Assembly (NCBI GenBank): GCA_947476425.1
Contig: CANJQJ010000012.1
Span: 1-64,000, forward strand
Length of the DNA: 64,000 nucleotides
Source of the DNA: Sphingomonadaceae bacterium
Lineage (GTDB): Bacteria; Pseudomonadota; Alphaproteobacteria; Sphingomonadales; Sphingomonadaceae
Direction: 5' to 3'
In this document: positions 33,589-42,633 of the stretch, piece by piece
Numbering within the stretch: the stretch's first letter is position 1
Layout: each line of letters opens with the position of its first letter
Position numbers and translations under genes: made by a program
Notes under the pieces: generated by a model
The model's database searches: none
What the model was told of the DNA's origin: nothing
The model's input: only the letters and a program-made list of their open reading frames with translations

Positions 33589-36500
33589 CTATTCCGCGGC
33601 CTGTGGATCCGCCGGCGCCGCGCGATGCTCGCCGCCACTGGTCAACCAGCGTCGCAGCCACGGCCCGATGCGGGATTCGAGCCCGATCGCGAGACTGAAT
33701 GCAGCAGGCACGATCAGCAGCGTCAGCAGCGTCGAAAGCACGAGGCCGCCGATCACGGTAACGCCCATTGGCGCGCGGAAGCTGCCATCGCCGGTCAATG
33801 ACAACGCCACCGGCACCATTCCCGCCACCATTGCCGCCGTGGTCATCACGATCGGCTGCGCACGCTTGTGCCCGGCCTCGATGATCGCGTCGAACTTGTG
33901 CGCACCCTTGTTCATCTCCTCGAGTGCGAAATCGACCAGGAGGATCGAGTTCTTTGCCACGATGCCGAGCAGCATCAGCAGCCCGATCAACACCGGCATC
34001 GACACGGCAAACCCGGAAAGGTGCAAGGCAACAGCGCCGCCGAGCGGGGCTAGCAAGAGCGAACCCATGTTGACGAAGGGCGGCAGCACTCGCTTGTAGA
34101 GCAGCACCAGCACGGCAAAGACCAGCAGGATGCCCGAGATCACCGCGATGGTGAAGTTATGGACCATCTCGGCCTGCCACTTCGACGATCCATAGGCCAC
34201 GCGCGCCACGCCGGTCGGAAGAGATTTCCACGCCGGCAGCGCGTCGATCGCAGCCATCGCGTCGCTGGTGACTATCCCCGGCGCAAGATCGGCACTGATC
34301 ACCACGCGCCGGCTTTGATTATATCGACGCAGTTGGGATGGGCCGGATCCGAATCCGATATTCGCAACGAGCTTGAGTGGCACCGAGCCGCCATTCGCGA
34401 CTGGCACCGGCATATTCTCGATCGTCGAGAGATCGTTGCGTGCGCGCTCGTCTATGGCGACCCGGATCGGGATCTGACGGTCCGAAAGCGAGAATTTCGC
34501 GACATTCTGATCGATGTCACCGATGGTCGCGATGCGGATCGTCTGCGAAAGTGCTGCCGTCGTGACGCCGAGATCGGCGGCCAGATCGAAGCGGGGCGTT
34601 ATGGCGATTTCGGGACGCGGAAGATCACCGTCGAGACGCGGCGAACGAATCTGGCCGATGCCGCGCATCTGATCGAGCAGATTCTGGGCAAAGCCGGTGA
34701 TCTTTTCAGGATCGTCGCCGACCAGCATCAGCGTGATGTCGCGATTGCCGCCACCACCACCGCCCTGCGACAGGAAATTGATTCGCGCATCCGGCGTGCT
34801 TTGCAGCTTCTGGATCATCCCGCTCTCGAACACCCGGCTTTTGATCTTGCGGTCATGCTTGAGCGTTACGTAAATCGTCGCCTCGCCAACCTGTATGTCG
34901 GCGAACGCAGCGGCGACGGAAGGCGATGTATCAAGCACGCGCGACACCTCGTCGCTCACCTTTATGGTCTGCGCGAGAGTGGTGCCGGGGACCATCTCGA
35001 TCTTCAGCATGACGTTGCTGCTATCCATGTCGGGCTGGAAGGTGAAAGGCAGCGTGGCAAATCCAAGCACGGTCAGCACGAGCGCGAGAACGCCGCCCCC
35101 CATCGTCTTCCAGCGATGCTTGAGCGTCCATCGCAACGTCGCCATGTAGATATCCATCCACCGGCCTTCGCCGTGGGTTGCCTTGCCCTTCGCCTGGAGG
35201 AAATGCGCAGCGATCATCGGCGTGATCAGCCGCGCCACGGCTAGGCTGACCAGCACGGCCGCCACGATCGTGAGGCCGAAATTCTTGAAAAATTGCCCAC
35301 TGAGGCCGGGCATGAGGCCAACCGGCAGGAATACCGCGACAATCGCCATCGTCGTCGCAAGCACCGCAAGGCCGATCTCGTCGGCGGCGTCGATCGAAGC
35401 CTGCCATGCCGATTTGCCCATTCGCATGTGGCGAACGATGTTCTCGATCTCGACAATGGCATCATCGACAAGCACGCCGGCCACGAGGCTCAGCGCAAGC
35501 AGGCTGAGCTGGTTGAGCGAGAATCCCATCAGGTCCATGAACCAGAAGGCGGGTATCGCCGACAAAGGTATCGCGAGCGCTGAAATAGCAGTCGCGCGCC
35601 AATCGCGCAGGAACAGGAAAACGACCAGCACGGCGAGCAACGCACCCTCGACCATCGCGCTCAGTGCGGAATCATACTGGGTCTTGGTATAATCCACCGA
35701 CGCGTAGAGCTTGGTGAAATGGACCTTGGGATATTCCTTCGAAATCTGGGCCAGCACCTCTTCAACGCCTTGATAGACGGTGACATCGGATGCGCCCTTC
35801 GACTTGAGCAGCCCGATGCTGAGCACTTGCCGGCCGTTCATCTTCGAGACCGAACGCTGCTCGGCATAGAGATCGCGCACGTCGGCGATATCCGACAGCT
35901 TGATCGTGCGTCCATCGGGCAGCGCGATCAGTTTTTCGCCGAGCGCAAAGGCACTGCGGGCATTGCCGAGAACGCGGACGGACTGCTCCGCTCCGGCGAT
36001 CTCCGCACGGCCACCCGCGGCATTGATATTGGTCTGACGCAGTTGGGCGTTGACCTGAGCTGCGGTGACCCCCTGGGCCTGCAGCTTGACCGGATCGAGA
36101 ATGACGCGGATCTCGCGATCGACACCGCCTCCGCGCGTCACCTTGGCCATGCCGCTCACCCCGAGCAGCCGCTTGATGACGGTATTGTCGACAAACCAGC
36201 TCAACTGTTCGACCGTCATGTCGACGGCCTCGATCGAGAAATAGGCCATTGGGCCACCCGATATGTCCACGCGCGCGATCTGGGGCTCGAGAATGCCTTC
36301 GGGCAGATCGCCGCGAATCTGCGACACCGCATCGCGAACGTCGTTGACTGCGCGATCGACAGGGGTGCCGATCAGGAACTGGACGAAGGTATTGGAATGG
36401 CCTTCGGTGATCGTCGAACTGATCTCGTCAACACCGTTGATGCCACGCACGGCGGCCTCGACGCGCTGGGTAACCTGGTTCTCAAGCTCGGCGGGTGCTG

Positions 36501-36669
36501 CGCCCGGCTGATCGACATTGATCGTCGCGGCCGGAAATTCGATATCCGGATCCTGGTTGATGTCCATGCCTATGAAGCTGTTTATCCCCGCCAGCAGCAG
36601 GGCGACAAACAGGACGAGCGGCGCGATCGGATTGCGGATCGCCCATGCAGATATGTTGCGGAAATTCAT
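33589..36669 (-). CDS. RND multidrug efflux permease (AcrB/MexB-like)
   Basis: This 1026-residue inner-membrane proton antiporter is full length for the hydrophobe/amphiphile efflux RND family. It shows an N-terminal span with NPIAPLVLFVALLLAGINSF, DPDIEFPAATINVDQPGAAP, then GVLVDDAIVEIENIVRHM with the essential Asp pair in TM4, and the second-half ILLVDFALEEMNKG. Twelve spans and two periplasmic porter domains are visible. It overlaps the adaptor stop by 4 bases (ATGA). No outer-membrane TolC-like gene is nearby, so a channel encoded elsewhere must complete the pump. Substrates unknown. Confidence 0.9.
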   Translation of the reverse strand: MNFRNISAWAIRNPIAPLVLFVALLLAGINSFIGMDINQDPDIEFPAATINVDQPGAAPAELENQVTQRVEAAVRGINGVDEISSTITEGHSNTFVQFLIGTPVDRAVNDVRDAVSQIRGDLPEGILEPQIARVDISGGPMAYFSIEAVDMTVEQLSWFVDNTVIKRLLGVSGMAKVTRGGGVDREIRVILDPVKLQAQGVTAAQVNAQLRQTNINAAGGRAEIAGAEQSVRVLGNARSAFALGEKLIALPDGRTIKLSDIADVRDLYAEQRSVSKMNGRQVLSIGLLKSKGASDVTVYQGVEEVLAQISKEYPKVHFTKLYASVDYTKTQYDSALSAMVEGALLAVLVVFLFLRDWRATAISALAIPLSAIPAFWFMDLMGFSLNQLSLLALSLVAGVLVDDAIVEIENIVRHMRMGKSAWQASIDAADEIGLAVLATTMAIVAVFLPVGLMPGLSGQFFKNFGLTIVAAVLVSLAVARLITPMIAAHFLQAKGKATHGEGRWMDIYMATLRWTLKHRWKTMGGGVLALVLTVLGFATLPFTFQPDMDSSNVMLKIEMVPGTTLAQTIKVSDEVSRVLDTSPSVAAAFADIQVGEATIYVTLKHDRKIKSRVFESGMIQKLQSTPDARINFLSQGGGGGGNRDITLMLVGDDPEKITGFAQNLLDQMRGIGQIRSPRLDGDLPRPEIAITPRFDLAADLGVTTAALSQTIRIATIGDIDQNVAKFSLSDRQIPIRVAIDERARNDLSTIENMPVPVANGGSVPLKLVANIGFGSGPSQLRRYNQSRRVVISADLAPGIVTSDAMAAIDALPAWKSLPTGVARVAYGSSKWQAEMVHNFTIAVISGILLVFAVLVLLYKRVLPPFVNMGSLLLAPLGGAVALHLSGFAVSMPVLIGLLMLLGIVAKNSILLVDFALEEMNKGAHKFDAIIEAGHKRAQPIVMTTAAMVAGMVPVALSLTGDGSFRAPMGVTVIGGLVLSTLLTLLIVPAAFSLAIGLESRIGPWLRRWLTSGGEHRAAPADPQAAE

Positions 36670-37838
36670 TTCGAACGATCGGCCCGCACCGGAGTTACGG
36701 TATCGCCCGGGCTCAAGAAGGCGCCGGCGGACAATACGACCTGCTCGTCACCAATCAGCCCGGACAATATGGGCAAGCCGCTGTCGTTGACCGAACCGAC
36801 CTTGATGTCACGGCGAACAGCCTTGTTGTCGGGGCCCACTATCAGGACATAATTCCCCTTGGCGTCGCTCTGCACGGCGGATTCCGGCAGCAGCGGAACC
36901 ATGGCCGTGCCACTCTTGATCGTTGCTGCAGCAAAACCGCCGGGACGCAGGGCCTTTTCATAACCGAGCTGGACTCGTGCTTCGCCCTGGCGGCTGGCTG
37001 GATCGATCACCGGGGAAAGTTGCCATATCTTACCGGCGAAGCTCCGCGTCGAACCGATCGGGGTAACGTCCACGGGATCGCCTACGGAGAGCAGGGCAAG
37101 ATCCGCCTCGGAAAGCCGCGCCTTCAATTCCATGTCGCCATCACGTGCAAGCCGGAACAACACGCCATTGCCAGCGCCAACGACCTGGCCGGGCTCGACG
37201 CTGCGAGTCAGCACGAGGCCGGCAGCGGGGGCTCGAATCGCGAGCCGCCCGATGCGCGCTCGCGTCTCGCCGAGTTGTGCCCGGGCAACCGCGACGCGCG
37301 CGATCGCAGAATCCCGCGCGGCGCGCTTGCGCTCTACATCGGCCTGCGAAATGAATCCCCGACCGACCAGCGAAAGCGCGCGCGACAATTCGGATTCGGC
37401 CAGCGCGGCATCCGCACGGGCAGCGTTGATCTGCGCTTCGAGTTGCGCAGCCTGTTGCGCCTGAACCGCGGCATCGATCACGGCGAGCGTCTGACCGGCC
37501 TTGACCCAGTCTCCCGGCTCGACAAATACACGGGCGATCATGCCGCCCTCGCCCGCTACGCCGACCGGCATTTCGCGCCGCGCGGCGAGGGTTCCTGTCA
37601 CCGAAATCGTGCGGGTGACTGGCTGGCGACCGGGTACGATCACCGAAACGCTCGGTGGAGCAGCGACGGTGGGTTTTTCCTGGCGCAGGAAATGCAGACC
37701 GACGATGACCAGGATAATCAGCGCCAGCGCAGCTGCAGCACCGATGAAAATACGACGGACGCGCAGGTTCTGATCATGGGCGTCGATTGCCGCCTCGCTT
37801 CCAGCCGATGTCCTGCTGAAACCAGGTTCGATATTCAT
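36666..37838 (-). CDS. RND efflux periplasmic adaptor (membrane fusion protein)
   Basis: This 390-residue adaptor is anchored by an N-terminal span (FIGAAAALALIILVIVGLHF). The lipoyl half-motifs surround a helical hairpin: GMIARVFVEPGDWVKAGQTL before it and IRAPAAGLVLTRSVEPGQVV after it. The hairpin contains AQLEAQINAARADAALAESE. The beta-barrel region follows (DGDMELKARLSEADLALLSV). ATG 37838 is chosen because GGAAAG lies 9 bases upstream; an earlier in-frame ATG at 37853 exists. It is translationally coupled to the RND permease. Confidence 0.88.
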   Translation of the reverse strand: MNIEPGFSRTSAGSEAAIDAHDQNLRVRRIFIGAAAALALIILVIVGLHFLRQEKPTVAAPPSVSVIVPGRQPVTRTISVTGTLAARREMPVGVAGEGGMIARVFVEPGDWVKAGQTLAVIDAAVQAQQAAQLEAQINAARADAALAESELSRALSLVGRGFISQADVERKRAARDSAIARVAVARAQLGETRARIGRLAIRAPAAGLVLTRSVEPGQVVGAGNGVLFRLARDGDMELKARLSEADLALLSVGDPVDVTPIGSTRSFAGKIWQLSPVIDPASRQGEARVQLGYEKALRPGGFAAATIKSGTAMVPLLPESAVQSDAKGNYVLIVGPDNKAVRRDIKVGSVNDSGLPILSGLIGDEQVVLSAGAFLSPGDTVTPVRADRSK

Positions 37839-37995
37839 CGTTCTACTTTCCATGGCGCCGCAACCAGCCGGCGACGCTACTGCATTAATCGAATATATCA
37901 CCTGCCTCAAGCTGATCCGCTTCCGGTTCAGCAATGATCAAGCCTGCGCATGGCGATAGTGCGGCATAGAACAAACAGATCGGTAAGGAGGATTC

Positions 37996-38718
37996 ATGAC
38001 TGCTCGACTATCGTTGACCGCAGGCGCGGCATTGGCTTTTTTGCTCCAGGGCAGCGGCGCGATCGCGCAAGCCTACCCGGTTGCGGCTCCCGTCATCACG
38101 GGCACTCGGCTTGATCTTACAGTCGAAGGCGTCGTTCATCGCGTCCCCGATCTCGCCACCATCAACGCCGGGGTGGTTACCGAAGCGCCGAATGCGGCTG
38201 CGGCGATGCAGGAAAATGCCCGGCGAATTGCAACCACGATTGCCGCACTCAAGAAGGCCGGAATCGCCGATCGCGATATCCAGACCGCAGCGATCAGTCT
38301 CAATCCTCAATATCGCTACGTCGATGGGCAGGCACCGGTGATTACGGGGTATCAGGCGAGCAACCAGCTTGCCATCCGCTTCAGGGAAATTCGGCTTGCC
38401 GGCGCGATCCTCGATACGCTGGTCGCCCAAGGCGTGAACCAGATCAATGGACCCAATCTTTCGGTGGCCAATTCCGAAGCGGCGCTGGACGAGGCTCGTG
38501 GCGAAGCAGCCAAGATCGCCCGGCACCGCGCTGAGCTTTATGCCCAGGCTACGGGGCTGCACGTGAAAAGGATCCTGGCTATCAGCGAATCGGGAGGCAA
38601 TGCCCCCACTCCTTATCCCGTCATGGCCATGGCTCGTGACAAGTCGGCGTCAACAGCGATCGAGCCGGGTGAACAAAGCCTCACCATCAATCTTTCGATC
38701 AGCTTCGAGCTTGAATAA
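37996..38718 (+). CDS. SIMPL-domain periplasmic protein (DUF541)
   Basis: This 240-residue protein has a signal peptide (SLTAGAALAFLLQGSGAIAQA) and one SIMPL domain: LDLTVEGVVHRVPDLATINA, then AISLNPQYRY, PVITGYQASNQLAIRFREI and ILDTLVAQGVNQINGP. SIMPL proteins are periplasmic or outer-surface factors with unclear, often oxidative-stress-related, roles. The ribosome site AAGGAGG is optimal, suggesting high expression. It diverges from the efflux operon and is followed by a strong hairpin. Confidence 0.85.
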   Translation: MTARLSLTAGAALAFLLQGSGAIAQAYPVAAPVITGTRLDLTVEGVVHRVPDLATINAGVVTEAPNAAAAMQENARRIATTIAALKKAGIADRDIQTAAISLNPQYRYVDGQAPVITGYQASNQLAIRFREIRLAGAILDTLVAQGVNQINGPNLSVANSEAALDEARGEAAKIARHRAELYAQATGLHVKRILAISESGGNAPTPYPVMAMARDKSASTAIEPGEQSLTINLSISFELE

Positions 38719-38723
38719 AAGCC

Positions 38724-38751
38724 GGGAGCCGCATCCTCGGATGCGGCTCCC
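38724..38751. terminator. Perfect 13-bp hairpin between convergent genes
   Basis: GGGAGCCGCATCC and GGATGCGGCTCCC form a perfect 13-bp stem with a 2-base TC loop. It lies directly after the SIMPL gene and before the stop of the convergent GlsB-like gene, so it can serve both strands. A TTTTA-like stretch follows on the minus-strand side. Confidence 0.75.
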
Positions 38752-38767
38752 GCCATTCCTGCGTCGC

Positions 38768-39037
38768 TCAGCGAACGCTGCCGCGACGGAAGAGATTGAC
38801 CACGGCAAGCAGCACTACCGTGCCGAGGAAGGAAACCAGCAGTGAGCGCAGATCAAGCGATCCGGCTGTAATCGGTGCGCCGCCAAGGAGGCCGCCGAAC
38901 AGGAAGCCACCGATCAATGCACCGACGATCCCGACCACGACGTTGAGCAATACGCCCTGCTGGGCATCCGTCCGCATCACGATGCTGGCAAGCCAGCCCA
39001 AGATTCCGCCGACGATTAGCATTAAGATCAGACCCAT
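38768..39037 (-). CDS. GlsB/YeaQ/YmgE-family stress-response membrane protein
   Basis: This 89-residue protein has three glycine-rich hydrophobic segments: LILMLIVGGILGWLASIVMR, QQGVLLNVVVGIVGALIGGF and RSLLVSFLGTVVLLAVVNLF. This is the pattern of the transglycosylase-associated YeaQ/YmgE family, small inner-membrane proteins induced by stress. ATG 39037 (MGLILM) is chosen because AGGAG lies 8-12 bases upstream; the ATG two codons earlier is too close to that site. The molecular function of the family is not established. Confidence 0.88.
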   Translation of the reverse strand: MGLILMLIVGGILGWLASIVMRTDAQQGVLLNVVVGIVGALIGGFLFGGLLGGAPITAGSLDLRSLLVSFLGTVVLLAVVNLFRRGSVR

Positions 39038-39127
39038 CTTCATCTCCTGCATCCGGTTGGTCCGTGTCCGGGAGATACGCGCCACCGGAAACATCGTTCC
39101 CCCGACGGGATGAATGGACAAACGACA

Positions 39128-39156
39128 ACGCCCCCGGACCGTCGGTCCGAGGGCGT
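39128..39156 (-). terminator. Hairpin downstream of sciP
   Basis: On the minus strand ACGCCCTCGGACC pairs with GGTCCGGGGGCGT (one mismatch) around a short loop and is followed by TGTCGTTT. It lies about 30 bases after the sciP stop. Confidence 0.65.
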
Positions 39157-39183
39157 CGCAACTTCCTGCCTTGCGGCGGGAAA

Positions 39184-39483
39184 TCAGTATTTTTGCTGGC
39201 GCTCGTATAGCGACTTGTAATGCTGGATCCGCGTAACACGCAGTCCCGGCATCCCGGAGCGGTCGATTGCCCGCTGCCAGGTCGCAAACTCTTCCACCGT
39301 CAACCCGTACCGATCACAAGCTTCGTCGACGCTAAGCAGGCCACCATTGACCGCCGCGACGACCTCCGCCTTTCGTCTGACGACCCAGCGACGCGTGTTC
39401 GCGGGCGGCAGCGAATCGAGCGTCAAAGACTCGCCTAGCGGGCCGATGACTTGGGCGGGACGAATTTTCTGATTCTCGATCAT
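39184..39483 (-). CDS. sciP: CtrA inhibitor SciP (DUF1153)
   Basis: This 99-residue small DNA-binding protein of the SciP family represses CtrA-activated genes and helps time the alphaproteobacterial cell cycle. The conserved core is complete: VIGPLGESLTLDSLPPANTR, RWVVRRKAEVVAAVNGGLLS, VDEACDRYGLTVEEFATWQR and GLRVTRIQHYKSL. ATG 39483, with GAAGG upstream, is preferred to the GTG one codon earlier. It is a single gene with its own terminator. Confidence 0.93.
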   Translation of the reverse strand: MIENQKIRPAQVIGPLGESLTLDSLPPANTRRWVVRRKAEVVAAVNGGLLSVDEACDRYGLTVEEFATWQRAIDRSGMPGLRVTRIQHYKSLYERQQKY

Positions 39484-39600
39484 CACTCAACCTTCATCTC
39501 GGCCGTTGCGACCCACTGATACGTCCCCCGAGAACCCTGATAACTGACAGGCATTGAAAGAAGCCTAAAATGCCAAGGTAAAGGCGGAAGATAGTTTCGT

Positions 39601-39882
39601 TTACGAGAGGTTATCGACGTCGCCGATCAGCGTCGCGATACCGCCATGAAAACTGCCACCCAGGATTGCCGAAGCGGCACGCCAACCCGGGCACGCCATC
39701 AGCAAGGTTACGATCGCCTCTTCCTGGCCGCCTTCGATGCTTCGCGTGACATTGTAATGCATGTGCGCCTGGGCACCCGCGCTGGCGGACTGGCACGCAA
39801 GCAGGCTTGCCACCATCGACCGATATTCCAGCGAAACCGGCGTCGCGTTGGCCGTATCGAGCATTGCGGAATCAAATTTCAT
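39601..39882 (-). CDS. Small protein of unknown function
   Basis: The frame has 93 codons starting MKFDSAMLDTANATPVSLEY. It contains HMHYNVTRSIEGGQEEAIVT and ends FHGGIATLIGDVDNLS. The protein is soluble, without clear signal or membrane segments. No strong ribosome site precedes ATG 39882, though codon use looks typical of the surroundings. The alternative plus-strand frame shows no family resemblance. It lies between sciP and divergent mnmA and could be a sphingomonad-specific small protein. Confidence 0.5.
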   Translation of the reverse strand: MKFDSAMLDTANATPVSLEYRSMVASLLACQSASAGAQAHMHYNVTRSIEGGQEEAIVTLLMACPGWRAASAILGGSFHGGIATLIGDVDNLS

Positions 39883-39973
39883 GCGCGAGTCGTAGCAAGG
39901 AGTGCTGAAAGTCCGGTAAAGCCCCGCGCGTGAAAGCTTCTATCCAGACGAAACAGCGCCTAAGGGGATCGCG

Positions 39974-41080
39974 ATGAACGCTGATTTCCAGATAGAGGGC
40001 ATTGCCGCCGGCGAATCACTCGCCGGGCGACGCATCGTCGTCGCCATGTCCGGCGGCGTCGACAGTTCGGTTGTCGCAGCGCTTGCCGCTGCCAGCGGCG
40101 CCGAGACGATCGGCATAACGCTTCAGCTCTACGACCATGGTGCGGCAACCGGACGCACCGGCAGCTGCTGCGCGGGCCAGGACATTCGCGACGCCCGCGC
40201 GGTCGCCGACCAGCTAGGCATCGCCCATTATGTGTTCGACTATGAAAGCCGCTTTCGCGAATCGGTGATCGCCGATTTCGCCGACGAATATGCCGCCGGC
40301 CGCACGCCTATTCCCTGCGTGCGTTGCAACCAGAGCGTGAAATTCACCGATCTGCTCGGCATTGCGCGCGATCTGGGTGCGGATTGTCTCGCGACCGGCC
40401 ATTATGTCCGCCGGATCGCGGGCGCCGCAGGTGCCGAGCTCCACCGCGCGGCGGATCCGGCGCGCGACCAGAGCTATTTCCTGTTCGCGACCACCGCGCA
40501 ACAGCTCGACTTCCTGCGTTTTCCGCTGGGCACCATGCCAAAGCCGCAGGTTCGCGAAATCGCCCGAAGCCTTGGCCTCGGCGTTGCGATCAAGCCCGAC
40601 AGCCAGGACATCTGCTTCGTTCCCGACGGCGATTATGCGAAGATCGTATCTAAACTGCGCCCCGATGCAGCCGAGGCGGGCGACATCGTCGATCGCCAAG
40701 GCAGCGTGCTCGGGCGGCATGACGGCCTGATCCACTTCACAGTCGGCCAGCGCCGTGGGATCGACATCGGTGGCCAGCCCGAACCGCTTTATGTCGTCCG
40801 GCTCGAGCCTGCCACGCGGCGGCTGGTGGTTGGTCCGCGCTCCGCGCTAGCCGTCGGCGCGGCGATGCTCGAGGACATCAACTGGCTCGGCGGGAATTAC
40901 GAGGGGCCGGTAACGGCCAAGGTCCGCTCCCTCGCCATGCCCGCCCCGGCGCGCTTCGATGGCAGCAACGTCTGGTTCGACGAACCAGCATACGGGGTTT
41001 CTCCCGGCCAGGCCGCCGTGCTTTATGCGGGCGATCGGGTGCTGGGCGGCGGATGGATCTCGGGCACCGAGGCGGCCTGA
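39974..41080 (+). CDS. mnmA: tRNA-specific 2-thiouridylase MnmA
   Basis: This 368-residue enzyme thiolates U34 of tRNAs for Lys, Glu and Gln. It has the PP-loop [37 protein letters not shown], the first catalytic Cys region [12 protein letters not shown], and ATGHYVRR. The second catalytic Cys is in [12 protein letters not shown]. The C-terminal barrel includes [24 protein letters not shown] precedes ATG 39974. It is full length for the family and is transcribed alone, convergent with the metal exporter gene. Confidence 0.94.
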   Translation: MNADFQIEGIAAGESLAGRRIVVAMSGGVDSSVVAALAAASGAETIGITLQLYDHGAATGRTGSCCAGQDIRDARAVADQLGIAHYVFDYESRFRESVIADFADEYAAGRTPIPCVRCNQSVKFTDLLGIARDLGADCLATGHYVRRIAGAAGAELHRAADPARDQSYFLFATTAQQLDFLRFPLGTMPKPQVREIARSLGLGVAIKPDSQDICFVPDGDYAKIVSKLRPDAAEAGDIVDRQGSVLGRHDGLIHFTVGQRRGIDIGGQPEPLYVVRLEPATRRLVVGPRSALAVGAAMLEDINWLGGNYEGPVTAKVRSLAMPAPARFDGSNVWFDEPAYGVSPGQAAVLYAGDRVLGGGWISGTEAA

Positions 41081-41096
41081 GGGCGGCGCTGAACGC

Positions 41097-41996
41097 TCAG
41101 TCCACGATACGCGGATCGATATGGCCTTCGGGATCGAGATGGATCAGGATCTCAACTTCGGGAAATTTCGAGTGAAGCCGGGCCTCAATCTCGTCCATCA
41201 CGCGATGACCCTCGCTGACGGTCATGCTCGGCGCCACCCAGACATGGAACTGGGCGAAATCATGCATGCCGCTGGTACGGGTACGCAGGTCGTGAATGCC
41301 CTTTGCCTCGGGGTGTCCGGCGGCGAGGCGCTGGAAGGCGCGACGGCGATCGTCGGGCCATTCGCGATCCATCAACTGGTCGATCGCCTGGTTGGACGCG
41401 TGATAGGCGCCCCATGCGAGCCAAAGCGCGATGGCCACACCAAAAATCGCATCTGCGCCTGGAAGACCGACATATTGATCAAGGATCAGCGCTACGATCA
41501 CCGAGGCATTGAGCATCAGGTCGCTCTGGTAATGAACATTGTCGGCGCTGATCGCGACCGACCTGGTCTGCGCGATTACGCGGCGCTGATAGGCAACGAG
41601 CAACAAGGTCGCCACGATCGCGATAAGTGACACGCCGATGCCATATCCGGCATTGCCGGTTACGCCGCCGCCCATCAGGCGCTCGATCGCGCGCACTGCG
41701 ATGCCCACCGCCGAGACGCTGATCAGCACGACCTGGAACAGGGCGGCGAGCGCCTCTGCCTTGCCATGCCCGAAGCGATGATCGGGATCGGCCGGCGTCG
41801 CCGCCAGCTTGACGCCGTAAAGCGTCACCAGCGATGCGATCAGGTCCAGGCCGCTATCGGCAAGCGAGCCGAGCATTGCCACCGAGCCCGTTTCGAACGC
41901 GGCAAAACCCTTTAAGCCGATCAACAGCAGCGCAACCGCGACACTCGCGAGTGCGGCGTTGCGAGTCAGCGTGCCACTGGGATGGTTGCCGCTCAT
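41097..41996 (-). CDS. Cation diffusion facilitator (FieF-like metal exporter)
   Basis: This 299-residue CDF transporter exports divalent metals (Zn, Fe or similar) from the cytoplasm. Six spans are visible, with metal-site motifs [17 protein letters not shown] in TM2 and [20 protein letters not shown] in TM5, plus the cytoplasmic domain ([28 protein letters not shown]). The DxxxD and HxxxD metal sites follow the FieF pattern. Its ATG overlaps the pdxH stop by 4 bases, so it is translationally coupled to pdxH, an unusual partner. Confidence 0.88.
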   Translation of the reverse strand: MSGNHPSGTLTRNAALASVAVALLLIGLKGFAAFETGSVAMLGSLADSGLDLIASLVTLYGVKLAATPADPDHRFGHGKAEALAALFQVVLISVSAVGIAVRAIERLMGGGVTGNAGYGIGVSLIAIVATLLLVAYQRRVIAQTRSVAISADNVHYQSDLMLNASVIVALILDQYVGLPGADAIFGVAIALWLAWGAYHASNQAIDQLMDREWPDDRRRAFQRLAAGHPEAKGIHDLRTRTSGMHDFAQFHVWVAPSMTVSEGHRVMDEIEARLHSKFPEVEILIHLDPEGHIDPRIVD

Positions 41997-42574
41997 GGGA
42001 ACAATAATCCTTCGGTCCAGCCAGCACCGTCGCGGACGAAAACATGCCGCTCATGCAGGCGGTGTTCGCGATCGAGCCAGAACTCGATACGCCGTGGTAC
42101 TACGCGAAAGCCAGACCAATGTGGCGGCCTTGGGACGATCTTGCCTTCAAAGCGCATGGCTACCGCTTTGTAGCGCGCTTCGAAGACGAAGCGACTTTCA
42201 AGTGGTCGGGACTGGTCCGATGCCCAGGCGCCGAGTTGCGAATCCCGGCTGCGCGATGCGAAATACGCGTCGCCCTCAGCCTCGGTGACCGGCTCCACGG
42301 TTCCTTCGATGCGGATCTGTCGGCGAAGGCTCTTCCAGTGAAACAGCAACGCGACGCTGGGATTGGCTCGAATATCCTCCGCCTTGCGGCCCTCGAGATT
42401 CGTATAAAAGACGAATCCGCGTTCATCATGGCCCTTGAGCAGAACCATACGGACCGACGGGCGGCCCTCCCCGTCGGCCGTGGCAAGGGCCATGGCGTTG
42501 CTGTCGTTAAGCTCGCTGGCCCGGGCTTCGGCGTACCAGGCTTCGAATAATGGGAAGGGATTGGTGGTGGTCAT
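41993..42574 (-). CDS. pdxH: Pyridoxamine 5'-phosphate oxidase PdxH
   Basis: This 193-residue FMN enzyme oxidises PNP/PMP to pyridoxal phosphate. It shows [56 protein letters not shown] and the C-terminal pair [20 protein letters not shown]. All FMN- and substrate-binding blocks are there. AAGGAAG precedes the tandem ATGs; the second (42574) has better spacing. It is the first gene of a two-gene unit with the CDF exporter. Confidence 0.93.
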   Translation of the reverse strand: MTTTNPFPLFEAWYAEARASELNDSNAMALATADGEGRPSVRMVLLKGHDERGFVFYTNLEGRKAEDIRANPSVALLFHWKSLRRQIRIEGTVEPVTEAEGDAYFASRSRDSQLGAWASDQSRPLESRFVFEARYKAVAMRFEGKIVPRPPHWSGFRVVPRRIEFWLDREHRLHERHVFVRDGAGWTEGLLFP

Positions 42575-42633
42575 CATTCTTCCTTAGCGGTGATGATCGC
42601 CGAAACGAATATGGGAAGATGCGGAGTCGCGCA

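Noticed and set aside
34159-37937. Several long plus-strand frames
   Set aside because: They are antisense to the RND permease and adaptor genes and show only the codon-shadow composition of a high-GC genome.
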